Positions 49,010 to 57,415 of a stretch of DNA of 64,000 bases are shown piece by piece. This DNA is from Pseudomonas syringae. GTDB taxonomy: Bacteria; Pseudomonadota; Gammaproteobacteria; Pseudomonadales; Pseudomonadaceae. The notes under the pieces were generated by a model. The model was not told the DNA's origin and ran no database searches. It saw only the letters and a list, made by a program, of their open reading frames with translations. The stretch lies in contig NZ_JPQU01000100.1 in assembly GCF_000737245.1 (NCBI RefSeq), positions 62,001 through 126,000 on the forward strand. The letters are read 5' to 3'. Numbering within the stretch: position 1 is the stretch's first letter; each line of letters opens with the position of its first letter. Both the position numbers and the translations under genes were made by a program.

Positions 49010-50311
49010 ATGATGAAAACGACAACGGCAACAACCCGAGGCAAGGGGTCCAAACTGGGCGCCATTTTGCGGGTCACCAGCGGTAACTTTCTTGAGCAGT
49101 TCGACTTCTTTCTGTTTGGGTTCTACGCGACCTACATCTCCCAAACTTTCTTTCCTGCCACCAGCGAATTTGCCTCGCTAATGATGACCTTCGCAGTATT
49201 CGGCTCCGGATTCCTGATGCGTCCGTTAGGCGCCATTGTGCTGGGGGCGTACATCGATAAGGTCGGCCGTCGCAAAGGGCTGATAGTGACGCTGTCGATC
49301 ATGGCCGCTGGTACCGTATTGATCGCCCTGGTGCCAGGCTACGCCGCCATCGGCGTGGCGGCACCGATTCTGGTGTTGTTGGGCAGGCTGCTCCAGGGCT
49401 TCTCCGCCGGCGCGGAAATGGGAGGTGTTTCCGTGTATCTGGCGGAAATTTCCACCCCCGGTCACACCGGTTTTTACACCAGTTGGCAGTCGGCCAGCCA
49501 ACAGGTTGCGATCGTCGTCGCGGCCGCGTTGGGCTACACGATCAATGCAACGATGCAAGCCGCTGAAATTGCCGATTGGGGATGGCGTATTCCCTTCTTC
49601 ATTGGCTGCGTGATCATCCCGTTCATTTTCATTATTCGTCGCTCACTGGAAGAAACTGCTGCCTTCACTGCTCGCAGCCATCGTCCAACAACTCGCGAAG
49701 TTTTTCGTTCGATGCGTGACAACTGGCGCACCGTACTGGCGGGCGGCCTGCTTGCATCTATGACCACCACCACGTTCTACCTTATTACGGTCTACACACC
49801 GACGTTTGGCAGGACAGTACTGAACCTGAGCACCACTGACAGCCTGATGGTCACACTGCTGGTAGGCATCAGCAACTTTATCTGGCTGCCTATCGGCGGC
49901 GCCATCTCCGACCGCATTGGCCGGCGGCCACTGTTACTGGCGATATCGTTGCTGTGCATCTTCACTGCCTATCCCGCGATGCACTGGCTAGCGCAAGCGG
50001 CGAGTTTCGAACGACTCCTTGCTGTTCTGCTGTACTTCTCATTCTTCTTTGGCATCTACAACGGCGCCATGGTCGCGGCACTGACCGAGGTCATGCCACA
50101 GAACGTGCGGGTTGTCGGGTTTTCACTGGCATTCAGTCTGGCTACCGCGGTGTTTGGTGGCTTTACCCCGGCAATCTCGACGTTGCTTGTCCAGGCGACG
50201 GGTGACAAAGCATCACCTGCCTACTGGCTGATGTTCGCGGCAGTGTGCGGATTCACGGCGACGACGATTCTGTACCGTCGGCAAAAAGCTTTGGCAGTCA
50301 AAACCGCTTGA
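49010..50311 (+). CDS. tcuC: Tricarballylate:proton symporter TcuC (MFS)
   Basis: 433 residues, twelve hydrophobic segments. NFLEQFDFFLFGFYATYISQ is the first helix of the citrate/dicarboxylate:H+ symporter group (CitA, TcuC), GAYIDKVGRRKG the MFS loop motif and GGAISDRIGRRP its repeat. It imports tricarballylate or citrate-like acids. Placed 49 nt after tcuB in the conserved tcuRABC order. Confidence 0.85.
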   Translation: MMKTTTATTRGKGSKLGAILRVTSGNFLEQFDFFLFGFYATYISQTFFPATSEFASLMMTFAVFGSGFLMRPLGAIVLGAYIDKVGRRKGLIVTLSIMAAGTVLIALVPGYAAIGVAAPILVLLGRLLQGFSAGAEMGGVSVYLAEISTPGHTGFYTSWQSASQQVAIVVAAALGYTINATMQAAEIADWGWRIPFFIGCVIIPFIFIIRRSLEETAAFTARSHRPTTREVFRSMRDNWRTVLAGGLLASMTTTTFYLITVYTPTFGRTVLNLSTTDSLMVTLLVGISNFIWLPIGGAISDRIGRRPLLLAISLLCIFTAYPAMHWLAQAASFERLLAVLLYFSFFFGIYNGAMVAALTEVMPQNVRVVGFSLAFSLATAVFGGFTPAISTLLVQATGDKASPAYWLMFAAVCGFTATTILYRRQKALAVKTA

Positions 50312-50423
50312 TTGATTGATCACCGACGCTTGCCACGCGCCGATCCGCGCGGGAAGCGAATCAAAGCGTTGAGAGGTCGATTGCGGTCCTTCGTCAGGGC
50401 GGTAATCGGCCTAAGCGCCCTAC

Positions 50424-50690
50424 TCAATAGGCATCGACAGATTCTTCGAATAATACTGGGTTCGGTGCCCTTGTTTTCCAACCGATCATGGACTCGAGGC
50501 AAGGATCGAAAACCGCGGCATGCAGGTAACAGCTGCTGCGTGGCCGGCCGACAAGATAGCCCTTATCCAGCAGGCTTTGATAGACCAGGGTCACGGTATA
50601 ACGCGAAGTACGTAACTGCTGAGACAGTTTGCGGCACGACGACAACGGTTCATCGGCAGAGAAGCCACCGCCCCTGCCAGGAAGTTGCAT
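50424..50690 (-). pseudogene. Relic of a GntR/MocR-type regulator
   Basis: About 60 codons read as the winged helix-turn-helix of a MocR/GntR regulator: SSCRKLSQQLRTSRYTVTLV, then YQSLLDKGYLVGRPRS and a wing-like end. The PLP-binding aminotransferase-like domain that should follow is absent; only about 25 unrelated codons remain to the stop. No other gene is supported in 50312-50985. Confidence 0.6.
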
Positions 50691-50985
50691 ACTTCTCTCA
50701 GACTGTCACTCGAGGATGTGCAGATCCCATTGCTCACAAGTTCACAGCCCGCCCCCCTTTCTCGCTGACACTACATCTACCCCCTCACCATTCTTGCTGA
50801 GGAGGCAGACTCGATAGGGATAACCGCATTCAGGCATTAAGCGGCCGGGCATCAGGCCTTGTGTGATTAAACCGGCTCCCACCTATACGGCAGCAACCGA
50901 CCGATTAACTGTCCAGCTGCGTAGCCAGGCGGGCTGGCGGGATATCCTTTCCTTTTGGTTAAAACTTATGCGCATCTGAGCGACC

Positions 50986-52473
50986 TCAGAAGCGCATCAT
51001 CACCGACTTCAATTCCGTGTAATCCTCGATGAACGCGCTGCCGAACTCACGGCCAATGCCGGATCCCTTGACCCCACCAAAAGGCACCGCCGGATCGAGG
51101 AAGGTGTGCATGTTCACCCACACCGTCCCCGCCTCGATACGTGGGATCAGCCTCATAGCCTTGGACAGATCGTTCGTCCAGATGCTGGCACCCAGACCGA
51201 GCGGCGAGTCGTTCATCATGCGTACCAGTTCTTCCTCATCATCGAAAGGCAGGACGGTCAGGATCGGACCGAAGGTTTCCTCTTCCAGAAACGGGTCGTG
51301 TTCCTCAAGAGCCGTGAGCAGCGTTGGCTGGACGAAATAACCCGGCCCCGGCAGGGCCTTGCCCCCAAATAGAACCTGGCCGCGTGCATTGGCCCGATCA
51401 AAGAAACCGAGAATCTTGTCGTAATGCGCCTTGTTGGCCAGCGGCCCGAAATGTGCAGACTCATCCAGAGCGCCACCCACCTTCATCGCCCCAAGGCGCT
51501 CGACCAGTCTGCTGCAGATGGCGTCGACCTTGCTGCGATGGATGTACAGACGCTCGGGCGCCGCGCACACTTGGCCCTGGTGGACGTAACCGGTTTGCAA
51601 GATGCCCTCGACGGCGGCATCGATGTCGATGTCGGCCAGGAACGCCGCCGGGTTTTTACCGCCCAGTTCCAGGGTCACACGAGTCAGGTTGGCACTCAGC
51701 GCGGCCTTGCCCACGGCAACCCCTGTAGGCACCGATCCGGTGAAAGAGACCTTGGCGACGTCCTTGTGGCTGATCAATTGCTGGCCGATGCGCCCGCCGC
51801 CATTGACCACATTCAATACCCCGGCCGGAATGCCGGCTTCGATGGCCAGCTCGGCGAGGCGAAGGAGTGATAACGGGGTGAACTCGCTAGGCTTGATCAC
51901 GATGGTGCAGCCACAGGTCAGCGCCGAGGCGATTTTCCAGATGCCAATCATCAGCGAGAAATTCCACGGTGTGATCGCAGCCACAACGCCAACCGCTTCG
52001 CGCCGGGTAAACGCAGCATACTGCTCGCCCTGAAAAGACGGCAACGACGGGGTCATGGTCTGGCCATGGATTTTGGTCGCCCAACCCGCGAAATAACGCA
52101 GAAAAACCACGCTCTGCGGAACCTCCAGATGTCGGGTAAGGTTGATCGACTTGCCCGAACTTAGCGACTCGAGTTGAGCCAGTTGCTCGGCATTGGCTTC
52201 GATCAAGTCGGCCAGGCGATTCAACGCGACGCCTCGCAGATAAGGCGAAGTGCTCCCCCAGACGCCATGAAAGGCGGTGCTGGCGGCCTGTACCGCTCGC
52301 TCGACAAGCGCTTCGCTGGCATGAGCAACCTGGATCAGCACCTGGGCGTTGGACGGGTTGATGACCTCGAACTGCTCGGCACCGGACTCACTCACGGGAT
52401 TGCCATCGACAAAGCTGCCAGGGTTGTTATCCAGAAATTGCTGGACGCTTGAAAGAATCGTGATATCGCTCAT
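50986..52473 (-). CDS. feaB: Aldehyde dehydrogenase, phenylacetaldehyde type (FeaB/StyD-like)
   Basis: 495 residues, the length of phenylacetaldehyde dehydrogenases. PWNFSLMIGIWKIASALTCG, FTGSVPTGVAVGK, LELGGKNPAAFL (general base) and GQVCAAPERLYIH (nucleophilic Cys) are intact, as is FGGVKGSGIGREFG at the C-terminus. It would oxidise phenylacetaldehyde or 4-hydroxyphenylacetaldehyde to the acid. A FeaR-type regulator lies in the same region. It starts 4 nt after the NTF2-like gene stops, so both share a transcript. Confidence 0.75.
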   Translation of the reverse strand: MSDITILSSVQQFLDNNPGSFVDGNPVSESGAEQFEVINPSNAQVLIQVAHASEALVERAVQAASTAFHGVWGSTSPYLRGVALNRLADLIEANAEQLAQLESLSSGKSINLTRHLEVPQSVVFLRYFAGWATKIHGQTMTPSLPSFQGEQYAAFTRREAVGVVAAITPWNFSLMIGIWKIASALTCGCTIVIKPSEFTPLSLLRLAELAIEAGIPAGVLNVVNGGGRIGQQLISHKDVAKVSFTGSVPTGVAVGKAALSANLTRVTLELGGKNPAAFLADIDIDAAVEGILQTGYVHQGQVCAAPERLYIHRSKVDAICSRLVERLGAMKVGGALDESAHFGPLANKAHYDKILGFFDRANARGQVLFGGKALPGPGYFVQPTLLTALEEHDPFLEEETFGPILTVLPFDDEEELVRMMNDSPLGLGASIWTNDLSKAMRLIPRIEAGTVWVNMHTFLDPAVPFGGVKGSGIGREFGSAFIEDYTELKSVMMRF

Positions 52474-52477
52474 GTCA

Positions 52478-52843
52478 TTAACCCTCGAATTGGCCCATAC
52501 CGTAAAAGTCAGCGACGATTTCCCAGCTCAGCCCCTTACGGCGCCAGGTGGTCAGAGAGCGGAAGGCAATCGTCTCGCCTTGCGGGTCTGGCGAAACCCA
52601 GTGCAGCCAGGTGACGACGCAATCAGCGGTAATTTGCCGTTCGAGATGGATGCGTATGCTGAGCGCGGGCGTGAGCTCGAGCATGTGAGCGATGGCATCA
52701 CGCAGGCCCTCCTCACCTTGCACGATTGTCGGACCACCCTCACCGGAGACGGTGGCCTCGGCGGCGAACATTTGGAACACCGCTTCGGCATCCTGAGCCT
52801 GGCAACTTGCCTGAAGTTGCTGGACGGCTTGTGCAACAGACAT
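52478..52843 (-). CDS. NTF2/SnoaL-like protein, cytosolic paralogue
   Basis: 121 residues, an NTF2-like alpha+beta cone. SVAQAVQQLQASCQAQDAEA at the N-terminus and the C-terminal strands FRSLTTWRRKGLSWEIVADF resemble the exported protein at 54508 (shared pattern TW..W, then W.IVAD..). No signal peptide. NTF2-like proteins bind or isomerise small molecules; here it is coupled to the aldehyde dehydrogenase. AGGAG lies 7 nt before the ATG at 52843. Confidence 0.7.
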   Translation of the reverse strand: MSVAQAVQQLQASCQAQDAEAVFQMFAAEATVSGEGGPTIVQGEEGLRDAIAHMLELTPALSIRIHLERQITADCVVTWLHWVSPDPQGETIAFRSLTTWRRKGLSWEIVADFYGMGQFEG

Positions 52844-52963
52844 TTCAACGCTCCTCTGACCATTCAAAGACCGGGCTGTGTAGCCCATTTCCCGAGTCTG
52901 TAACAACCTCTCCAGCCATTCAGGTTCACCTTCGCCAGATTTTGGGTCATGCCTGCCAAAAAT

Positions 52964-52989
52964 CCGGAAACCTGGTTACCGGTTTCCGG
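52964..52989. repeat. 9-bp inverted repeat
   Basis: CCGGAAACC and GGTTTCCGG flank an 8-nt loop (TGGTTACC), directly next to the terminator of the outer-membrane gene; perhaps a regulatory site for the downstream NTF2-ALDH pair. Confidence 0.45.
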
Positions 52990-52998
52990 CAAACGAGC

Positions 52999-53023
52999 AA
53001 AAAAAACCCAGCGAGCAGCTGGG
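52999..53023 (-). terminator. Rho-independent terminator of the outer-membrane barrel gene
   Basis: Read on the minus strand: CCCAGC, 5-nt loop, GCTGGG and then eight T, 69-92 nt after the stop codon at 53092. A textbook intrinsic terminator. Confidence 0.85.
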
Positions 53024-53091
53024 CTAATGGAGCGTATTAAAGCTCTGGCAGGCATGATGGCCCGCTCAGCGCCGTGGTAATGGTTCTGAAG

Positions 53092-54423
53092 TCAGAATTT
53101 GGTGCTGATCAGCAGCGCCGTGTAGATATTGAGATCGTTATCACCCAGCTGCACACCGCCCTCCCCGGCACTCTTCTTCGGATCGTACAAACCGAGCATC
53201 GGTGACAGGGTCACGTTAGCTGTGACCGCCCAGTCCAGCACCACATCCAGCTCACGTCCGGAACTGTCCGCCACGCCGTTTGGGTGGGTCGTACGGAAGT
53301 CATAAGCCAGCACGTTCACCCCGAGTTTTTCAGAAGGTTGGGCGCGCCAGTAAACCTGGTTGATCGACGTATTGGTGCCAAAAGGCCCCGCGTAGTTGGC
53401 GCCCACTTCTCCTTGGAACCAGGTGCCGTAACCACGACTGAACCCGTACAGCAGCGAATCCCAATGAGCGCCGTACTGGCTGTAGCGATAACCCAGTGTT
53501 TGATTCCAGGGCAGGTCGGCGAAGGTCCAGGCGGCTTCAACATATCCCGCCTGCGCATCGCCACGACGGGTGTTCTGCCAGGCCAGCTCCGAGGACAGGA
53601 ACAGCTGCTTGATACCGGCATTGCCGGTGGCGCGGATGCTGTAGACGTCCATCCCATCGCGATCACCCTGGGGGTCCATGGCAAATTTTTTGTCAACGCC
53701 CAGGCCATGTAAGTAGGTCGCTCCCAGGGTGCCGATTTCGTTGGTGTATTCCAGTGTGGAGAATGCCATCTCGACCTTGGCCTGGATCGGGTTGTCTGAC
53801 TTGAACCAGCCGAGCGAACCATGCAGCCCCTGATCGCCGCCGAGCTTGACCCATAGCGTCTGGTCAAATGCGCGACGCGGCGTGATGTAGTAACCGCCAC
53901 CGCGGTTGTATGCGTTATTGCCCAGCCCACGGCCGGCACTGATGCCGTCGCCTGCGACGATGAAACCATCACCGAGCAATATGGCCTGGCGGCCGGCAGA
54001 GATATCGATACCGTCATGGCCCAGAGCCGGGAACAGGTCATTCGAGCGCCACCCGGCAAAGGCCTCTTCCCATTTGTCGGTGCGCTCGCTGCCATTGGTA
54101 AACCCTGCAGCGTCGCCATCGCCCCAGGTTCCGGAGGCCACCCGGTTGAGCGTACCGTAAACGGTGCCCAAGCTCTCACGGGTGAGACTGCCACTCAGGC
54201 CATACTTGATATAGCCCTCCTGCCAACTGGAATGCCCCGGATCGCGGTTGCCCCACACCTGATAGTTCTTTTGGCTATGGAACGCTCCGACAGCCGACTG
54301 CACGTCGAACGACAGCTTGCCATCTGGCTCATCGATCAATTGCAGCGCGGACGCTGCGCAGCACCAGAACCCTCCCAATATGCATGCCGAGCGGCCCAGC
54401 GTGGTCCCCAGATAATTTTTCAT
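53092..54423 (-). CDS. Outer-membrane beta-barrel protein, alginate-export-like family
   Basis: 443 residues. A signal peptide ends near ASA-LQ; the mature chain is strand-rich with many Trp, Tyr and Gly, includes ISAGRQAILLGDGFIVAGDG, a conserved feature of alginate-export-type (AlgE-like) channels, and ends with a C-terminal Phe. It probably lets an aromatic or amine substrate through the outer membrane. An AATAACAA motif sits in the leader about 50 nt upstream. Followed by a strong terminator. Confidence 0.65.
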   Translation of the reverse strand: MKNYLGTTLGRSACILGGFWCCAASALQLIDEPDGKLSFDVQSAVGAFHSQKNYQVWGNRDPGHSSWQEGYIKYGLSGSLTRESLGTVYGTLNRVASGTWGDGDAAGFTNGSERTDKWEEAFAGWRSNDLFPALGHDGIDISAGRQAILLGDGFIVAGDGISAGRGLGNNAYNRGGGYYITPRRAFDQTLWVKLGGDQGLHGSLGWFKSDNPIQAKVEMAFSTLEYTNEIGTLGATYLHGLGVDKKFAMDPQGDRDGMDVYSIRATGNAGIKQLFLSSELAWQNTRRGDAQAGYVEAAWTFADLPWNQTLGYRYSQYGAHWDSLLYGFSRGYGTWFQGEVGANYAGPFGTNTSINQVYWRAQPSEKLGVNVLAYDFRTTHPNGVADSSGRELDVVLDWAVTANVTLSPMLGLYDPKKSAGEGGVQLGDNDLNIYTALLISTKF

Positions 54424-54507
54424 GGCAAACGTCTCCCTTGGCGGTGCCGTATGGACGGCCCACGTATTGTTTTGTTATTGGCAGATCAATGAAGTGTAAG
54501 CAGGGGC

Positions 54508-54972
54508 TCAGTCGGGAATGGAACCCGAAGCGAACATGTCAGCGACGATGAACCACTCACCTCGCTCTTTCTTCCAGACGAACAGACTTTTCATCTTGAA
54601 CGGCGCTTCGTTCCCGGTTGGTGTCACATTCCAGGTCACCCAGGTGTATGCGGCGTCGGCGCCCATTTGCTGGATTCGGTCGAGATGGATCACCGTATTT
54701 TTGGCACCCTCCATCAGATGGCTGATGAGCCCCGTCAGCTCAGCCTTGCCCCTGTACAACTCGTCTACGCCCTCTCCGGTAATTTCGGTCTGCTCGGTGT
54801 AAACCTCGTCAACTACCGCCTTGGCGTCTTTCTTCGGCCAAAGGCTGGCAATGCGCTGGAGCTTGCTGTCGATTTGCTGACGGTCATCGTCGGCGAGGAC
54901 CTGGGTGCAAATGCTACCTAGACCGACTGCGACGAGCAGTGCGAAGACGGGGAGTTTTTTTATCATCATCAT
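54508..54972 (-). CDS. Exported NTF2/SnoaL-like (SgcJ/EcaC-type) protein
   Basis: About 154 residues. A signal peptide (KLPVFALLVAVGLGSICTQV) ends near VLA-DD, then an NTF2-like domain: SKLQRIASLWPKKDAKAVVD, GEGVDELYRGKAEL and the C-terminal FKMKSLFVWKKERGEWFIVA. Clearly related to the cytosolic protein at 52478. Three consecutive Met codons blur the start; 54972 is used here. First gene before the outer-membrane barrel in the same direction. Confidence 0.7.
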   Translation of the reverse strand: MMMIKKLPVFALLVAVGLGSICTQVLADDDRQQIDSKLQRIASLWPKKDAKAVVDEVYTEQTEITGEGVDELYRGKAELTGLISHLMEGAKNTVIHLDRIQQMGADAAYTWVTWNVTPTGNEAPFKMKSLFVWKKERGEWFIVADMFASGSIPD

Positions 54973-55329
54973 GGCGCCTGTTCTTGGTGAGTAAAACGTC
55001 AAACCTTAAACAATCTCCACCGACCGTCGGCTATCTGATATTCACGTGCTCAGCGATTGAATACAGCCGCGCTGACCTGGCCTGCACCTTATTAGCTGCG
55101 GTGTGCCGCAGGTTGCCGATGCGTTGGGCCGGTGGGTTTGCTTGAGATTATTCTGACCGAAAGAGCCGCCGCTGGATTGGCCGCGCTTGACAGCTTTTTG
55201 CATCTGCTTGCCATTGGCCAGCGCTATGACAAATCGTCCCGATGCAAAAACCTATGGAAGGAGATTAATGAGGAGGGCCGCATAGCGGCCCTCTGATTCC
55301 CTTTGATGACGATACCGACTTACGCGGTT
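54973..55329. other. Intergenic region between FeaR and NTF2-like genes
   Basis: No gene is supported. GAGGGCCGC (55273-55281) and GCGGCCCTC (55285-55293) make a perfect 9-bp stem with a 3-nt loop, 37-57 nt beyond the stop of the FeaR gene; it probably ends that transcript. Confidence 0.55.
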
Positions 55330-56229
55330 CTATTGGACGTGCGTGCGATAACTGCGTGGCGCCACACCCAACTGCTTCTTGAACGTCTTGGAAAAATGCG
55401 CTGAATCGGAGAAGCCCCACCGCGTACCGATCTCGGTGATCGAACGATGACTGTACGCAGGGTTGCGCAGATCCTGGGAGGCCTTGATCAGCCGCTCGCG
55501 CAGAATGTAGCGACATACGCTATCGCCATCGGCCTCGAACAGCCGATACAACTGGCGGCTGGAAATACCCAGCTCCTCGGCCAAAGCGACAGGTGTCAGA
55601 CGCGGTGAGTCCAGGCGCTGCTGAATCAGCGACTGAACTTCATACAGGTGCAGGCCAGGCGAGCTTTCTCGCGCTGGGTACTGCATGACCGAGCCGAGCA
55701 GTGCCACCAGCGCGGCCTGCAGCCCATCACCGTCTTCGGGACGAGCCCAATGACCGAGCTCCCCCTCGGCCACTTGACGCACCATATTGCCGAGCAGTTG
55801 CCCACAGGCACCGGTGAGAGAGAGCTTGCCAAAGCGGCTGGGTTCGAATGTGCTCAGGCTTTCGCGGGGCAGGTGGATGGATACGTGAGAGAAAAGTCCG
55901 CGAGGGATCATCTTCATCGCCTGGGCCGAATCGAGCAAAGCCACGTCTCCCTCGCGCAGATCAATGACCCGGTCGCCCAGTTCGATAACCATCTCCCCGT
56001 GGTGCTGTAACACAAGGAAACAGTGTGGATCAGTGTCACGTCCTGCCTCTCGCCCTGACCGGGCAATGGCATTGGCGTTGCTACGAATATGGGCGACCGG
56101 CGTTTTGCCTAGCAGCGAAGAGCGCAGCTCCCCGATGAAAAGGCTCTGGCAATGCTCATAGCGGGTTTCGAAGCGCCCGCAAACGGCGTGTACATTCTCG
56201 TTCCAGACAGACATAGCATGACCATTCAT
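55330..56229 (-). CDS. feaR: AraC-family regulator, FeaR-like
   Basis: 299 residues, like FeaR. The N-terminal part follows the FeaR/AraC-binding-like domain (GKTPVAHIRSNANAIARS, LREGDVALLDSAQAM). The C-terminal part has two helix-turn-helix motifs: LAEELGISSRQLYRLFEADG and EIGTRWGFSDSAHFSKTFKK. FeaR activates oxidation of aromatic amines such as phenylethylamine and tyramine. The start at 56229 has GGAG 8 nt upstream. Transcribed away from NIPSNAP, towards the NTF2-barrel-ALDH genes. Confidence 0.8.
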   Translation of the reverse strand: MNGHAMSVWNENVHAVCGRFETRYEHCQSLFIGELRSSLLGKTPVAHIRSNANAIARSGREAGRDTDPHCFLVLQHHGEMVIELGDRVIDLREGDVALLDSAQAMKMIPRGLFSHVSIHLPRESLSTFEPSRFGKLSLTGACGQLLGNMVRQVAEGELGHWARPEDGDGLQAALVALLGSVMQYPARESSPGLHLYEVQSLIQQRLDSPRLTPVALAEELGISSRQLYRLFEADGDSVCRYILRERLIKASQDLRNPAYSHRSITEIGTRWGFSDSAHFSKTFKKQLGVAPRSYRTHVQ

Positions 56230-56277
56230 GAATCATCTCCATCGATACACGCGCTTATTTAGTGCACTATTCACGTG

Positions 56278-56294
56278 ATTTTGGGTAACAAAAT
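56278..56294. promoter_or_regulatory. Inverted repeat between feaR and NIPSNAP genes
   Basis: ATTTTG-GGTAA-CAAAAT, perfect 6-bp arms, 49-65 nt upstream of feaR and about 150 nt upstream of the NIPSNAP gene. Confidence 0.35.
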
Positions 56295-56442
56295 AGCGGT
56301 TATAAGATGCGCCTGCATATAGCGCGCCATCTCGCACGGCTTCTTCGCGAGCACGCGCTGATCACGGCTTGATCGTTTTTTTTGCCCGGGCTTCGTCGTA
56401 TGAACCAGATCAGTCTTTACTCTTCAAACCAGAGGTATAGCC

Positions 56443-57102
56443 ATGCCCCCTCACCGCCCCACTCTGGCCGAGCCAGGTTCGGATCTCTTTGAACTCATTC
56501 GCTTCACTCTGCGGGTGCGCACACCCGCGCAGGCGCTACCGCGTTTACAGGCGGCCCTGCACGATGCCCTCGAGGGCGTTGAACTGATGGGCTGCTGGCT
56601 CAGTGAAATCGGTCCGCAAAACACTGTTGCTGTGCTGCGCCGCTTCAGCTGCGCAGAGGTTCAGGCTGCCGAGCGTCAGCGTGTTCTGTTAGCCAGCGAT
56701 GCCTTCGGGATTGGAGAATTCATCCTTGAGCAGCAGATGGACGACTACCGCCTGTTCCCCTTCCTGAGGCCACTGGAGCCGGGCGCCTACGGCCCTTTCT
56801 ACGAGCTGCGTGAATACGACTTGGTGACATCAGGCCTCGCGCCTACTCTGGAAGGCTGGCGCAAGGCGGTCACGGCGCGAACAGACTCGACCTATTCGCC
56901 CGTGTACGCGGCCTTCTATGCGACCAGCGGGCGGGTACCGCGCTACCTGCATATCTGGCCCTACGCCAGCCTCGAACAGCGACTGGATGTACGCACCCGC
57001 GCCGTGCGTGATCATGTGTGGCCTCCAGAGAACTCTGGTCCGCAATTGCAGAAAATGAGTTCAGTCGCCTATTTGCCAGTACCTTTCTCGCCGCTCAGCT
57101 AA
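56443..57102 (+). CDS. NIPSNAP family protein
   Basis: 219 residues that look like two ferredoxin-like dimeric alpha/beta-barrel halves; YELREYDLVTSGLAPTLEGW and YLHIWPYASLEQRLDVRTRA are NIPSNAP signature stretches. These small proteins often accompany aromatic or aldehyde catabolism, but no reaction is established. AGAGGT about 9 nt before the ATG. Divergent from feaR, hence possibly part of the same regulon. Confidence 0.75.
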   Translation: MPPHRPTLAEPGSDLFELIRFTLRVRTPAQALPRLQAALHDALEGVELMGCWLSEIGPQNTVAVLRRFSCAEVQAAERQRVLLASDAFGIGEFILEQQMDDYRLFPFLRPLEPGAYGPFYELREYDLVTSGLAPTLEGWRKAVTARTDSTYSPVYAAFYATSGRVPRYLHIWPYASLEQRLDVRTRAVRDHVWPPENSGPQLQKMSSVAYLPVPFSPLS

Positions 57103-57415
57103 CGTGCCCGTCGATGCGGCTGCGTTCGGGACCGGCGCAGCGGTCGTCAATCATTTCCGCAGGGGCATCGGCACTTTGCTATGCCCCGTCTCCACCCCGC
57201 TCGCTCGTAGCGGTGAACCCTGCAACTTCATGTTTCGCCCCGTCTTTTGCGCCCACAGGGTGCCCGCTCTGCAAGGGTTGGCGGACAAATTTGTCCAAGC
57301 GTGCCGAAGCTTTGTACGCGGGTGCCAAACCAGCCCAGGTGATGGGGTTTGGGACCTGACACAGGTAGCCTGAGCCAACCGAAAATAGTCTTTGGGAAGG
57401 ACAACAGAGGGAACT
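57103..57415. other. Intergenic region, no gene seen
   Basis: About 310 nt of GC-rich sequence with several open frames, none with protein-like patterns or ribosome-binding sites. It holds the promoter region of the chemoreceptor gene. Confidence 0.4.
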
